Notes: generated by a model from the letters alone, not told the origin. Positions 17,655 to 28,501 are shown, counted from the first letter of the stretch. The stretch: 64,000 nucleotides of DNA from Hyphomicrobiales bacterium (GCA_017642935.1 JAEPOK010000003.1:62001-126000), one strand, 5' to 3'. Translations and numbers: made by a program.

Positions 17655-18083
17655 ATGGCAGATAGTCGGCCCGTTACCGGGCGTTGTTTGTGTGGCGCCG
17701 TCAGGTTTTCGGCCGAATCGAGCACATACGAGGTGGCCGCATGCCATTGTGATATGTGCCGCCGCTGGTCGGCTGGGCCCTTTATGGAACTCTCGTGCCA
17801 AAACGTGCGCTTTGAGGGCGAGGACAGCATCAGCCGCATTCGCTCATCAGATTGGGCCGAGCGCGGTTTTTGCAACAAATGCGGATCCAATCTGTTCTAC
17901 CACATCATGGAAAGCGATGAGTATCAGATCTCAACCGGGTTACTTGATGATCAATCGCAGTTGCACCTCGCACTGCAAGTGTTTGTCGATCGCAAGCCAG
18001 CCTTTTACGACTTTGCGCAAAAGACCAAAGAGCTGACAGAAGCGGAAGTCTTCGCGATGTATGCGCCTGATTCTTCGCCCTGA
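17655..18083 (+). CDS. GFA (CENP-V) family zinc protein
   Basis: 142 residues of the Gfa/CENP-V fold. Zinc ligands are in RCLCGAVRF, CHCDMCRRW and CNKCGSN. The family was named for glutathione-dependent formaldehyde activation, but most members have no proven substrate, so only the fold is claimed. AAGG precedes ATG 17655. It sits between rnhB and ccrM, which are neighbours in many alphaproteobacteria, so it may be an insertion in that order (inference). Confidence 0.88.
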   Translation: MADSRPVTGRCLCGAVRFSAESSTYEVAACHCDMCRRWSAGPFMELSCQNVRFEGEDSISRIRSSDWAERGFCNKCGSNLFYHIMESDEYQISTGLLDDQSQLHLALQVFVDRKPAFYDFAQKTKELTEAEVFAMYAPDSSP

Positions 18084-18249
18084 CCCCGCGTCCAGTGAAT
18101 GGATGGCCTGTCATCGCGTGTTGCCCGCGCATGTATTTTCAAGATAACCAGCAACCGGCTGCGTTTAGATTTGCGCAACCCTTTCTCAACACCCCCTTTA
18201 CCTTAACGGGGCATGATCGCGGCACTTGTTTAGGTGTTGCGTACAGGTT

Positions 18250-19406
<1,157 letters not shown>

Positions 19407-19418
19407 GGGTTCTTGCGT

Positions 19419-20489
19419 TTAAGGCTTCTTGGACGGCTTTTTCGGCCGGATCGTCGCGCCGAGTTCCGGCAGCGCGGCCTTCAGCACTTTGACCATGACT
19501 GTCGGCCAGGCTTCCTCGCGAAGCGTGGCGGGCGTTGACCACCAACCATTCTGCGACGGCGGTTCGTCGCCTTCGCGGCGATAGACTTCCAGTGTCAGCG
19601 CAAAATGGGTGAAGACGTGCTCGATGCTGCCGACGGGTTCGGCCTCATCAAAAACTCTGGGCGGCTCATCTGACCAAGCCGTCGTCGGCACCTGGGTCAT
19701 ACCGGGCAAAAGACCATCACTGGGCCGCTGTTCGCACCAGACCGCGCCGTCGGATCGCACCACCACCAAAGCAGCACCCAGACGCCGCGGCTTGTCTTTT
19801 TTCGGCGCCTTAACCGGATAGGCTTCCATGTCGCCAGCGTGGTGAGCGGCGCAGCCATCCTTCCAGGGGCAAAGCGCGCAGGCGGGGTTTTTCGGCGTGC
19901 AGATCGTCGCGCCGAGATCCATCATCGCCTGGGCAAAATCACCGGGTCGGCCGTCTGGAACCAGTGCCTGCACCTTCTCAGCAACCTGCCGCTTGACCTT
20001 CGGCATCGGCGTATCGAGACGAGATAGCCGCGTCACCACGCGCTCGACATTGCCATCGACAACCACTACAGGCTCGCCGAATGCGATGGCAGCGATGGCC
20101 GCGCTGGTGTAATCGCCAATGCCTGGCAGGTCTTTTAGTTCAGCGGCGGTTTCCGGGAACACACCACCGCTTGCGGCGACCGCTTTGGCGCAGGCGTGCA
20201 GATTGGCAGCGCGGCGGTAATAGCCCAGCCCAGCCCAGGCCGCGCGCACTTCATTGTCCGACGCGGTAGCCAGATCATTGACGGTTGGCCAGCGCGCCAG
20301 AAAGTTCTGAAAATAGGGAATGACAGCTGCAACCGTGGTCTGTTGCAGCATGATCTCCGAAAGCCAGACCTTATAGGGGTCTTGGCGACTACCCTGCTTG
20401 CTCTCGGTCGGTCCGATGCGCCAGGGCAGCTGGCGGGCTTGCCGGTCGTACCAGGCAAGCAGATCGCTCGCCTGGATGGCTTCGGTCAC
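19419..20489 (-). CDS. mutY: A/G-specific adenine glycosylase
   Basis: Removes adenine paired with 8-oxoguanine. 356 residues. The HhH-GPD fold has SEIMLQQTTVAAVIPYF, LPGIGDYTSAAIAAIAFG and the catalytic Asp region VDGNVERVVTRL. The [4Fe-4S] loop is CTPKNPACALCPWKDGC. The C-terminal NUDIX-like 8-oxoG recognition domain starts at about residue 235. The start codon is GTG, 4 bases after the atpF stop, so mutY is the last gene of the F0 transcription unit by position. Confidence 0.96.
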   Translation of the reverse strand: MTEAIQASDLLAWYDRQARQLPWRIGPTESKQGSRQDPYKVWLSEIMLQQTTVAAVIPYFQNFLARWPTVNDLATASDNEVRAAWAGLGYYRRAANLHACAKAVAASGGVFPETAAELKDLPGIGDYTSAAIAAIAFGEPVVVVDGNVERVVTRLSRLDTPMPKVKRQVAEKVQALVPDGRPGDFAQAMMDLGATICTPKNPACALCPWKDGCAAHHAGDMEAYPVKAPKKDKPRRLGAALVVVRSDGAVWCEQRPSDGLLPGMTQVPTTAWSDEPPRVFDEAEPVGSIEHVFTHFALTLEVYRREGDEPPSQNGWWSTPATLREEAWPTVMVKVLKAALPELGATIRPKKPSKKP

Positions 20490-20493
20490 TGAG

Positions 20494-20973
20494 TTAATTG
20501 ATGCGGGCCTTCACATCGTCAATCGCGCTGTCGATCAAATCGGCGGCGGTCTTACCTTTGGCCTGTTCGGCCAGAAGCTTCTCCGAAGCCGCGATCGCGA
20601 TGTCTGTTGCGCGAGCGCGCACTTCGCCGAGTGCCTGGGCTTCTGCCTGAGCAATACGGCTCTCGGCAGCAGCGGTGCGACGGGCGATCATTTCTTCCAG
20701 CGCCTCTTCGGTTTCAGCCGTCATGCGTTCGGCTTCAGCCTTGGCCTGGGCGAGAATGGCGTCGGCCTCTTCGTCGGCGCTTTGGGTCTTGCGGCGGAAA
20801 TCGGCGAGCACGGCCTGCGCTTCTTCACGCAAGCGGCGGGCTTCCTCCAGTTCGCTGCGCACTTTTTCAGCGCGCGCGTCCAACGCCTTGGTGATCATGC
20901 CAGGCACTTTGAGATAAACGATCAGCGCCAGGAAAAGGATGAGGGCGATCAGCGCCCAGAATGAAGCGTCCAT
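20494..20973 (-). CDS. atpF: F0 ATP synthase subunit b
   Basis: 159 residues. One N-terminal membrane helix (FWALIALILFLALIVYLKVP) is followed by a long charged coiled coil that forms the peripheral stalk linking F0 to F1. GAGGAAG lies before ATG 20973. It is 11 bases after the b' gene. Together the two make the heterodimeric stalk seen in alphaproteobacteria, cyanobacteria and chloroplasts. The F1 genes are not in the window. Confidence 0.94.
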   Translation of the reverse strand: MDASFWALIALILFLALIVYLKVPGMITKALDARAEKVRSELEEARRLREEAQAVLADFRRKTQSADEEADAILAQAKAEAERMTAETEEALEEMIARRTAAAESRIAQAEAQALGEVRARATDIAIAASEKLLAEQAKGKTAADLIDSAIDDVKARIN

Positions 20974-20984
20974 ACTCGTCTTCC

Positions 20985-21521
20985 TCAGCTCTCGGCGCTA
21001 GCGGCAACCGCTTTGGTCACAGCCGCTGCCGTTGGCGCTTTGGGCGCCAGCTTTTCCATGATGGCGGACACGGCGTCGGTTGCAATAGCGTCAACCTGGC
21101 CCAAGGCCTCGGTCTTGATCGTGTCGATGCGGGCTTCAGCTTCAGCAAGCTTGGCCGACAGGGCCTCCTCGGAGGCTTGCCGCTTGGCCGTGGTTTCTGC
21201 CGTCAGCTTGTCGCGCGTTTCATTGGCCATGGCCTGCGCGCGCGAGCGGGCATCGGCCAGCGCTTTTTCATAGGTTTCCATCGCCTCGTCGGTTTCGCGC
21301 TTGAGCCGTTCAGCTTCGGCGATATCGCTGGCGATGCGGTCGTGGCGGTCTTCAAGGATGCCGGAAATGCGGGGGCCGGCGATCTTGGAGATCACGTAGT
21401 AGGTGATGCCAAAGGCAATCACGAGCCAGAGAAGCTGCGATGCGAAGGTCGAGGTGTCGAAGGGCGGAAAGGTTCCGCTTGCCTCGGCAGCTGCGTGTGC
21501 GGCGTCGTCGGTCGTTGCCAT
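20985..21521 (-). CDS. atpF2: F0 ATP synthase subunit b'
   Basis: 178 residues. A short N-terminal tail leads into PPFDTSTFASQLLWLVIAFG and one membrane helix, then IAGPRISGILEDRHDRIASD, the usual start of b' coiled coils. It pairs with subunit b in the peripheral stalk. It is separated from atpE by 159 bases containing a stable hairpin. The symbol atpG is also used for this gene in Rhizobiales, which is confusing because atpG elsewhere means gamma. Confidence 0.94.
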   Translation of the reverse strand: MATTDDAAHAAAEASGTFPPFDTSTFASQLLWLVIAFGITYYVISKIAGPRISGILEDRHDRIASDIAEAERLKRETDEAMETYEKALADARSRAQAMANETRDKLTAETTAKRQASEEALSAKLAEAEARIDTIKTEALGQVDAIATDAVSAIMEKLAPKAPTAAAVTKAVAASAES

Positions 21522-21591
21522 GGTCTTGTCTGTCCTTCAGCGGCGAAACGGGCCGCATGAATTGCTGATATGAAGGCGGGACGGCGATCCA

Positions 21592-21615
21592 GCCAGCGCG
21601 CCTCAACGCGCTGGC
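21592..21615 (-). promoter_or_regulatory. Stable hairpin between atpE and the b' gene, no U-tract
   Basis: GCCAGCGCG (21592-21600) pairs perfectly with CGCGCTGGC (21607-21615) around a 6-base loop. No T-run follows on the minus strand, so it does not look like a terminator. It may protect or process the atpE message, whose product is needed in excess; that role is inference. Confidence 0.5.
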
Positions 21616-21680
21616 CAGATGCGTTCATTCCCAAAAGGCTAGCGCACCAAGCGGTGGCGCGACAGCCGGATCGGTTCGGC

Positions 21681-21908
21681 TTAAACGGCGAACAGAAGAA
21701 GAAGCGCGACGAGCAGCGAGAAGATGCCCAACGCTTCGGTCACGGCGAAGCCGAAGATAAGACGGCCGAACTGGCCATCAGCGGCTGACGGGTTACGCAG
21801 GGCGCCCGACAGGTAGTTGCCGAAGATCGAGCCGAGGCCGATCGCAGCGCCGCCCATGCCGAGACATGCGATACCAGCGCCGATGAATTTTGCTGCTTCT
21901 GCTTCCAT
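21681..21908 (-). CDS. atpE: F0 ATP synthase subunit c
   Basis: 75 residues forming a two-helix hairpin: [20 protein letters not shown], the polar loop with ALRNPSA, and [20 protein letters not shown]. The proton-carrying Glu is in VTEALG. Lack of the Na+-type ligand set suggests H+ coupling. ATG 21908 has a strong AAGGAG seven bases upstream; the longer open frame runs into atpB and is not real. Several copies form the rotor ring. Confidence 0.96.
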   Translation of the reverse strand: MEAEAAKFIGAGIACLGMGGAAIGLGSIFGNYLSGALRNPSAADGQFGRLIFGFAVTEALGIFSLLVALLLLFAV

Positions 21909-21987
21909 GATTGAACTCCTTTGGAATGAACGAAGGCGATTGCCTGACGAACCAGATGAATGACCCTGGGCCGCCGGGATGGGTTGA

Positions 21988-22737
21988 TCAGTGTGAGGGG
22001 TGAAGAGCGTCGTTGAGGTACATGCAAGTAAGCACCGCAAACACATACGCTTGAAGGAAGGATACGAGGAACTCCAGCGCGGTCATGGCAATGGTCATCA
22101 GAAGTGGCAGGATCGCGCCGCCAATGCCGACAACGCCAAGACCGGTGAGCGAGACCACGAAACCGGCAAACACTTTCAGCGTGATGTGCCCGGCGAGCAT
22201 GTTGGCGAACAGACGTACCGATAGCGAAATGGGGCGAGAGAGGAAGGAAATGACCTCGATCATCACCACCAGCGGCACCAAAGCGCCGGGTATGCCCTCA
22301 GGCACGAAGAGTTTGAGGAAGCCAAAGCCGTGCTTCATGAAGCCGTAGACAATGACGGTACCGATCACCAGCATCGCCAGCGCAAAGGTGACGATGATAT
22401 GGCTGGTGACGGTGAAGAAGTAGGGGAACATGCCAAACAAGTTGGCAAACAGCACAAACATAAACAGTGAAAAGACCAGAGGGAAAAATCTCATCCCCTG
22501 CGTCCCCGCCGCGTCTCTGAGCATACTGGCGACGAACTCGTAGCTCATCTCCGCAGCAGCCTGCCAACGGCCAGGAACAAGACCGCGACCGGTGGTGGAA
22601 AGCACCAAAAAGGCAGCGACAGCGCCGGTGGTGGCGAGCATGAAAAGCGAAGAGTTAGTGAAGGAGAAATCCACGCCAGCGATTTCAATGGGAACGATCG
22701 TTGAGATCTCAAATTGCTTGATGGGATCGTTCGCCAC
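21988..22737 (-). CDS. atpB: F0 ATP synthase subunit a
   Basis: 249 residues, polytopic. It forms the proton half-channels against the c ring. The essential Arg lies in [18 protein letters not shown]; other family motifs are [12 protein letters not shown] and [20 protein letters not shown]. The start is GTG 22737. It lies between atpI and atpE, the standard bacterial order. Confidence 0.97.
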   Translation of the reverse strand: MANDPIKQFEISTIVPIEIAGVDFSFTNSSLFMLATTGAVAAFLVLSTTGRGLVPGRWQAAAEMSYEFVASMLRDAAGTQGMRFFPLVFSLFMFVLFANLFGMFPYFFTVTSHIIVTFALAMLVIGTVIVYGFMKHGFGFLKLFVPEGIPGALVPLVVMIEVISFLSRPISLSVRLFANMLAGHITLKVFAGFVVSLTGLGVVGIGGAILPLLMTIAMTALEFLVSFLQAYVFAVLTCMYLNDALHPSH

Positions 22738-22831
22738 TGTCGTTCACTCCTAAACCGGCGCACCGGCGGTCATCAATCTGCTGTTTCCATCACGCATGCC
22801 GAGCACGCTCAGCCTACGTTTGGCGCTGGCT

Positions 22832-23272
22832 TTAGCCGTCTTCGCGCCCGTTTTCCTCTGTGTCACGTCGCCGCGCCGAAGCGTCGTCGGAGGTGCCCGT
22901 CGGCGCCTCCTTGGACATGCCCGTGGTCATCCCCTTGGGCATGGCAACCAGACCGAGGGTTCTCATGACGTTTAATACGCCTGCTGCAAACCCCAACAAA
23001 AGCAGGACAATCAGCCCGAATGGCGATGTGCCTGCCACAGAATCGAGGAACCAACCCAAGGCTCCACCTACAAAAATCGCAGCGATGAAATCCGACGAGA
23101 CACGGACTGCCATCGCATAGTTCGTGCGCTCCTGCTTCGCCGCACGTTCATCGACCGGATTGGGCCGATGGGCATCGAGCTTTGAGTCCAGCGCGTCCAG
23201 CCTCTGACGAACCTCATCAAAGTCCTTGTCGCCAGTGCGTGATGCTCTGTCGGGATCGGACCCGTTGGCCAC
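22832..23272 (-). CDS. atpI: AtpI/AtpZ-family F0 assembly protein
   Basis: 146 residues with two membrane helices (VSSDFIAAIFVGGALGWFLD and FGLIVLLLLGFAAGVLNVM) and charged ends. AtpI-type proteins assist c-ring assembly or stability and are the first gene of F0 operons. The start is GTG 23272 with GGAGAG upstream. The C-terminal tail (about 35 residues, Thr/Asp/Arg-rich) is low complexity. The operon promoter should lie in the 239-base gap up to smc. Confidence 0.88.
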   Translation of the reverse strand: MANGSDPDRASRTGDKDFDEVRQRLDALDSKLDAHRPNPVDERAAKQERTNYAMAVRVSSDFIAAIFVGGALGWFLDSVAGTSPFGLIVLLLLGFAAGVLNVMRTLGLVAMPKGMTTGMSKEAPTGTSDDASARRRDTEENGREDG

Positions 23273-23475
23273 AATGGCTCTCCAAACGATGAGGATGGGA
23301 CGAGACGGTTGGTCGGCGTGAAAAGCTCTGCGCGTGTGCTGTGGTACGGAACAAGGCAGCGGTTGATGATCTCGTCGTTAACGCCAGGCAAAGCCTTGCG
23401 CCACGGTTCGAAAATCGCCGGGACCATAGTGCCCGGCCCATAGGGTGTCAACCACGGGAAGCCTACACCAAACAA

Positions 23476-23498
23476 CGCCATAACGCTTTGTTATAGCG
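23476..23498 (-). terminator. Possible weak terminator after smc
   Basis: CGCCATAAC (23476-23484) pairs with GTTATAGCG (23490-23498), one wobble or mismatch, loop of 5. On the minus strand it is followed by TTGTTTGG, a poor U-tract. It may separate smc from the atp operon. Confidence 0.4.
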
Positions 23499-23511
23499 AT
23501 GTTTTTTGTCT

Positions 23512-26500
23512 TCAAGCCGCGCTTTCCGCCTCAACCATGGCTTCGGCTTCGGCCAGGGCAACCGAAACGATCTGACTGACACCGCGTTCGGCCATCGTCA
23601 CGCCGAACAGACGGTGCATCCGGCTCATGGTGATCGGGTTGTGCGTCACGACCAGGAAACGGGTCGACGTGCGCGCGGCCATGGAATCCAGAAGATCGCA
23701 GAAACGCTCCACATTGGCGTCGTCCAAAGGTGCATCGACCTCATCGAGGATGCAGATCGGCGCCGGGTTGGAGAGGAAGACGGCAAAGATCAGCGCCAGC
23801 GCGGTCAGCGCCTGCTCACCGCCCGACAGCAGTGTGATCGATTGCGGCTTCTTGCCCGGAGGCTTGGCGATGATGTCGAGGCCGGCATCGAGCGGATCAT
23901 CGGCATCGATCAGGGTCAGTTCGGCCTCGCCGCCACCAAAAAGCTTGGCAAACAGTTCCTGGAACTGTTCGTTCACCCGATCAAAGGCTTCCAAGAGCTT
24001 CACCCTGCCTTCGCGGTTGAGCGTAGAGATGGTACCGCGCAGCTTGGTGATCGCTTCGGCGACATCGTCGCGCTCCAGGGCCAGCGTGTCGCGGCGCTCG
24101 GCAACCTCCTCGGACTCCTGTTCGGCCGCCAGATTGACCGCGCCCAGGCGCTGACGCGCCTCGCGCAGTTCGGCGAGCTGGCGTTCCAGAACATCGAGCG
24201 CCGGGGGCTGCGTGCCGGTCTCAAAGCCTGCCATCGCCATCAACTGGTGCGGCGCGGCATCGACGGCGTCGAGGATCGTCGCCTCCAACGCGGTGCGCCG
24301 TTCGTCAGCGGCAGCCTGGCGCTCTTCGGCGCGGCCATGGGCCTCGCGGGCGGCAAAATAGGCATCCTTGATCTCGCGCGCCTTGGTGTCAGCCTCGCGC
24401 TGGGCGCCTTCGACACGGGCGAGAAAATCAGCAGCTTTGCTGCGCTCGGTCTCGGCTTTTTCAAGTGTGCTTGCCAGCGCGCGACGCTTTTCGACCAATC
24501 GCCCGGGTTCGCCGTCGAGTTTTTCCAGCGTCTCCACCAGATCGGACCGCCGGCGGGCAAGGGTTTCAGCGTGGCTTGCGGCGGCATCAGCGCGACGCTG
24601 CCAGGCTTCAATGGCGCGGGTGGTCGCCTCACGGCGACGGGCATGGTCCGCCAGTTCGCGGCGCAATTGGTCGAGCGCGGCCACCGCTTCATCGCGGGTG
24701 CGGCGGGCGAGAGCTTCGGTGTCGCTGGCCTGGGCGAGCTTGGATTCAAGCTCAGCCAGTATGTCGGTTGATTGGGTCGCTGCCTCGGCGGTTTCCGCTT
24801 TGGCGCGCGAGTCGTTCAAAGCCTCTTCCAGCCGCACCGCTTCAGCGGAAGCCGCGGTGATACGGGCACCTTCACGCTCGGCTTCGCGTTCTAAGGCAAG
24901 CAGGCCACTTGCCGCCTCATCATAAGCGCGGCGCGCGTCAGCCTCAGCGCTGCGGTCGGCGTTCCAAGAGGCGTCGGCCTCCTGCATCGCCGTCAAGGCG
25001 CTCATATGAGCAAGCGATAGCGTGGTGACCTCGCCTTCCAACGCTTTCCGATCAGCGATAAGCCCGGCCAGGCGATTGCGCTCAGCCAGCTTCACAGCTG
25101 CAGCGGACGGCGCATCGGCCTTGCGCACAAAGCCATCCCAACGCCAGACCGTACCGGCTTTGCTCACCAGCATTTGGCCAGCGGCGAGGTTCGCTTGCAG
25201 TGATGCGCCTTCGTCATCCTCAACGAGGCCGATCTGCGCCAGACCGCGCGTCAGGGCCTTGGGTGCCTGCACATGATCGCCAAGCGCCGTCACTCCGGTT
25301 GGCAAGGGCGGATCGCCTGGCTGTGCAGCGATGTCAGCCCAGAACTGGGGAGCGGCGGAATCTGTGGCAGCTTCCAGCGACTCACCCAGGGCGGCACCAA
25401 GCGCCGCCTCAAAACCCGGCGCAACCGTTATTCCGTCCATAATCGATGGGAAGAGATCCGGCGCGGCGTTATCGGCTGCGCCAACCAGTTTTTCCAGTGC
25501 GGTCACTTCGGCCCGCAAAGTTGCCAGTTCTTTTTCGCGCTCGCGTAAGGGTGTCTCGGCGCTGGCCACTGCTGCTAACGCGGCCGTGCGCTTGGCCTCG
25601 CTGGCGGCGACTTTTTCGGTCGCGCCATCGCGCGCGGTTTTCAGTGCTTCAACCTTACTGCGCGTCGCCTCCAAAGCCTCGGCAGCGGAGGTCTTGGCTT
25701 GAAGCTCTGCAAGGGAAGCTTGGGCGCTAGTGTGCTGGGCTTCTAACTGCGCCACGTCACGCTTGGCATTGTCCAACAGACGCCGCTGGGCCGCGATATC
25801 GGCGCGGGTCTTAGAAAGCGCATCGCGCGCCTCATTGCTCGCGCCATGCGCTTCGGCCAGTGCGGCAGCGGCTTCCTCAGCGGCTTTTTCGACCGCCGGC
25901 AACTGGTCTGTGGAGACGGTTTCGGCCTCGCCAATCGCCTTCAATTCGGATTCCAGAGCAAGGCGTTCGGCGGCGTGATCGTCGGAAAGCCCGGTCTCAC
26001 GGGCAATGTCGGCATCCAACGTCGCCAGCTGAGCGCGGGCGTTCTCCAACCGTTCGGCGATCTGCTTTTCTTCCAGCGCCAACTCATCTCGCGCCCGGAT
26101 GATACGACCAAGCGCGGCGCCAGCTTCGGCGGCCTTGGTGCGGGCATCGGGCACGCTTGCGGCAGCGCTCGCCTGGGCAGTCGATGCGGAGAGCTGCGCC
26201 TCATCGGCCCTTTGCAAAAGGTCCTTGGTTTCGCGCAGCGCCTGAGCCGCTTCATTGGCGGCATGGTTGGCGGCGGCCCATTTCAGCGCAAACACGCCGG
26301 CCTCGGCGGTGCGGGTCTTGGCGGCAACCTCACGGAAACGAGCTGCTTGGCGCGCTTGCCGGCGCAAGACATCCAACTGGCGGTCCAGTTCGCCGATCAC
26401 GTCATCCAAACGCTCAATGTTGGTTTCCGCGGCGCGCAGGCGCAGTTCGGCCTCATGGCGGCGGGTGTGAAGACCGGAAATACCGGCCGCTTCTTCGAGC

Positions 26501-26988
26501 AGTGCGCGGCGCTGCACGGGCTTGGCGGAGATGATCTCGCCGATCTGGCCCTGACGCACCATGCTTGGCGAACGCGCGCCGGATGCGGCATCGGCAAACA
26601 TCAGCTGCACGTCGCGGGCTCGGGCCTCGCGGCCGTTCACCCGGTAATTGGACCCGCGTTCGCGCTCGATCTTGCGCGAAACTTCCAGATTTTCGTGCTC
26701 GTTAAAGGCCGCTGGCGCGCGGCGCATCGCATTGTCGAGAAACAATTTCACTTCGGCGGAATTGCGCGCCGGGCGCTTGCCCGAGCCGGAGAAGATAACC
26801 TCCTCCATCCCGCTGGCGCGCATCGCCTTGTAGGAGCTTTCGCCCATCACCCAGCGCATCGCCTCGACAAGATTGGACTTGCCGCAGCCATTGGGGCCGA
26901 CCACGCCAGTCAGCCCGTCTTCGATGATCAGATCGGTGGGTTCAACGAAGGTCTTGAACCCGGCGATACGCAGCTTGGTGAACTTCAT
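23512..26988 (-). CDS. smc: Chromosome segregation/condensation protein SMC
   Basis: 1158 residues, full length. The N-terminal ATPase half has KLRIAGFKTFVEPT and Walker A GPNGCGKSNLVEAMRWVMGE. Two long coiled coils flank a hinge at roughly residues 490-640. The C-terminal half has the signature TLLSGGEQALTALALIFAVF and Walker B ICILDEVDAPLDDANV. It organises and segregates the chromosome with ScpA/ScpB, which are not here. It lies 63 bases after the DsbA-like gene, an association I recall from other Rhizobiales. Confidence 0.97.
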   Translation of the reverse strand: MKFTKLRIAGFKTFVEPTDLIIEDGLTGVVGPNGCGKSNLVEAMRWVMGESSYKAMRASGMEEVIFSGSGKRPARNSAEVKLFLDNAMRRAPAAFNEHENLEVSRKIERERGSNYRVNGREARARDVQLMFADAASGARSPSMVRQGQIGEIISAKPVQRRALLEEAAGISGLHTRRHEAELRLRAAETNIERLDDVIGELDRQLDVLRRQARQAARFREVAAKTRTAEAGVFALKWAAANHAANEAAQALRETKDLLQRADEAQLSASTAQASAAASVPDARTKAAEAGAALGRIIRARDELALEEKQIAERLENARAQLATLDADIARETGLSDDHAAERLALESELKAIGEAETVSTDQLPAVEKAAEEAAAALAEAHGASNEARDALSKTRADIAAQRRLLDNAKRDVAQLEAQHTSAQASLAELQAKTSAAEALEATRSKVEALKTARDGATEKVAASEAKRTAALAAVASAETPLREREKELATLRAEVTALEKLVGAADNAAPDLFPSIMDGITVAPGFEAALGAALGESLEAATDSAAPQFWADIAAQPGDPPLPTGVTALGDHVQAPKALTRGLAQIGLVEDDEGASLQANLAAGQMLVSKAGTVWRWDGFVRKADAPSAAAVKLAERNRLAGLIADRKALEGEVTTLSLAHMSALTAMQEADASWNADRSAEADARRAYDEAASGLLALEREAEREGARITAASAEAVRLEEALNDSRAKAETAEAATQSTDILAELESKLAQASDTEALARRTRDEAVAALDQLRRELADHARRREATTRAIEAWQRRADAAASHAETLARRRSDLVETLEKLDGEPGRLVEKRRALASTLEKAETERSKAADFLARVEGAQREADTKAREIKDAYFAAREAHGRAEERQAAADERRTALEATILDAVDAAPHQLMAMAGFETGTQPPALDVLERQLAELREARQRLGAVNLAAEQESEEVAERRDTLALERDDVAEAITKLRGTISTLNREGRVKLLEAFDRVNEQFQELFAKLFGGGEAELTLIDADDPLDAGLDIIAKPPGKKPQSITLLSGGEQALTALALIFAVFLSNPAPICILDEVDAPLDDANVERFCDLLDSMAARTSTRFLVVTHNPITMSRMHRLFGVTMAERGVSQIVSVALAEAEAMVEAESAA

Positions 26989-27051
26989 GGGCGGACGCCG
27001 CCCTGCGATAGGTGCACCCGGCGCCCAATGGCGGCCAAGCGCATCACGCCG

Positions 27052-27753
27052 CTAGCTGATGAGCGGGTCGATAATCTCGGCGTACTCTTCTGGACTGCGG
27101 GCACCGGGGAATCTCGCACCGTTGATAAAGATCGTTGGTGTGGAGGCGACGCCGAATTCCTCTGCGCCGCGCTCTGCACCGGCGACTATAGCCGTTTCCA
27201 GATCGCGATTCGTCAAGCAGGCATTGAAGGTCTCTTGGGTATAACCGGCCTGACCGACAATGGAAAACAGCGCGTCAGCCGGGTTTGCCGCTGTCGCCCA
27301 CTCCCGCTGACGCTCAAAGAGGATGTCGACCACATCATGGTAGAGCGCCTCATCGGAGCAGCGCGCGAGCATCGAGGCGGCGCGGGCACGGGCGTCGAGC
27401 GGGAAATCGCGGAAGATGTAATAGACGTGACCCTCATCGATATAGTCGGTCTTGATCGTCGGCAGCGAGGCCGTGTGGAAGCGCGCGCAGTGCGGGCAGG
27501 TCATCGAGGAATAATCGACAAGCACCACCGGCGCATCGGGATCGCCAAGACCAATGTCGGGCAAACCGTCCGTCGCCGTCATCAGCGCGTCGAGGTCCAC
27601 GGTGCCATCGCCGCCGGAAGGTGTGCTGCGGCCCGAGGCGTCTGCGGAAGCATTGGAGCCATCGTTACAGGCTGCCAAAACACCACCCGCCACCGTCAGG
27701 AGCGCTGAGTTTTTCAAAAGCGTACGGCGGTCGGTTTTCAAACGGTCGATCAT
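27052..27753 (-). CDS. DsbA-family thiol-disulfide protein, exported
   Basis: 233 residues. The N-terminus has DRRTLLKNSALLTVAGG and LAAC, so both a twin-arginine-like start and a lipobox are visible; it is probably a membrane-anchored periplasmic lipoprotein. The thioredoxin fold has the active site MTCPHCARFH (CPHC) and the cis-Pro loop GVASTPTIFING. It should oxidise or shuffle disulfides in the envelope. No DsbB is seen nearby. It lies between the DUF721 gene and smc, all on the minus strand. Confidence 0.9.
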   Translation of the reverse strand: MIDRLKTDRRTLLKNSALLTVAGGVLAACNDGSNASADASGRSTPSGGDGTVDLDALMTATDGLPDIGLGDPDAPVVLVDYSSMTCPHCARFHTASLPTIKTDYIDEGHVYYIFRDFPLDARARAASMLARCSDEALYHDVVDILFERQREWATAANPADALFSIVGQAGYTQETFNACLTNRDLETAIVAGAERGAEEFGVASTPTIFINGARFPGARSPEEYAEIIDPLIS

Positions 27754-27892
27754 AGGTGGGCCCTTGTGCGAATGGTCGGTTGGGTTGGCTCTTACGGCGT
27801 TCTACCGCAATGCGACAAGTTCAGAACCGCCCGTGGCAGCCATCCATGGCCAAAAAGCGGCATCACAAATGTGTGTGCCGACCTGTCGCGGG

Positions 27893-28501
27893 TCAGCGGC
27901 GCTTGCGATCGGCGGCGAGCACCGAGGCGCCGAGCTGTTCTAGAGCTGCGCGCAATTTCGGATCGGCGACATGGGCGGCGGCCTTTTGGGCACTTTGCTG
28001 GGCAGCCTTTTGCTCTGCTGGAGATGGCACCGACGGCATGGCCGAACTGGGATCAACGGCAGGTTTGGTCGCAAGGCCAGGTTTGGCGATGACCCGCAAT
28101 TTGCTGACGGCCTGGTAGCCGAAAAATCCATTGACCCGCTCCAAGATCAGCGCTTGCCCATAATCCAGATCAATCTGGATCGAGGCGTCGGCGCGCACCT
28201 CAAGCACAGCGCCATCTTCGCCGAGTTTTTTGTGCCGGGACCGTGATTTAGGCTGTGCCTTCATTTGCACCGGCATGCAGAGGCCGGCCATGCGCGCACC
28301 GACGATCTCCGGCCAGGCGGCTAGAAGAGCGGGCGAGACGAACTGTTTGCCGGTGCGCCCTTCCTGCAATGGCTTCAAGAGCGCATCGACCTCCGAGCCG
28401 ATGGCTTTGGCACTTGTCGGCACCGCCGCCTTGGTTGTGATCTGATGGCCGAGCAGTTGGCCGCGCACATTTTGGGCAGCGTTTGGGCGTCGTTCCTTCA
28501 C
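27893..28501 (-). CDS. DUF721 (DciA-family) protein
   Basis: About 202 residues from GTG 28501. The frame is open up to 28663, but that would overlap the divergent HAD gene, and GAGG lies before the GTG. The DUF721 core is SPALLAAWPEIVGARMAGLC to LDYGQALILERVNGFFGY, containing the conserved W-P-x-I-V-G. DciA proteins load or help the replicative helicase DnaB in many bacteria; whether this short alphaproteobacterial form does so is not known. The C-terminal ~60 residues are Ala/Lys/Pro-rich and likely disordered. Confidence 0.8.
   Translation of the reverse strand: MKERRPNAAQNVRGQLLGHQITTKAAVPTSAKAIGSEVDALLKPLQEGRTGKQFVSPALLAAWPEIVGARMAGLCMPVQMKAQPKSRSRHKKLGEDGAVLEVRADASIQIDLDYGQALILERVNGFFGYQAVSKLRVIAKPGLATKPAVDPSSAMPSVPSPAEQKAAQQSAQKAAAHVADPKLRAALEQLGASVLAADRKRR

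Noticed and set aside
25846..27708. 620-codon open frame antisense to smc and the dsbA-like gene; also 23506-24771
   Set aside because: It crosses two real genes on the other strand and shows no motif, ribosome site or domain.
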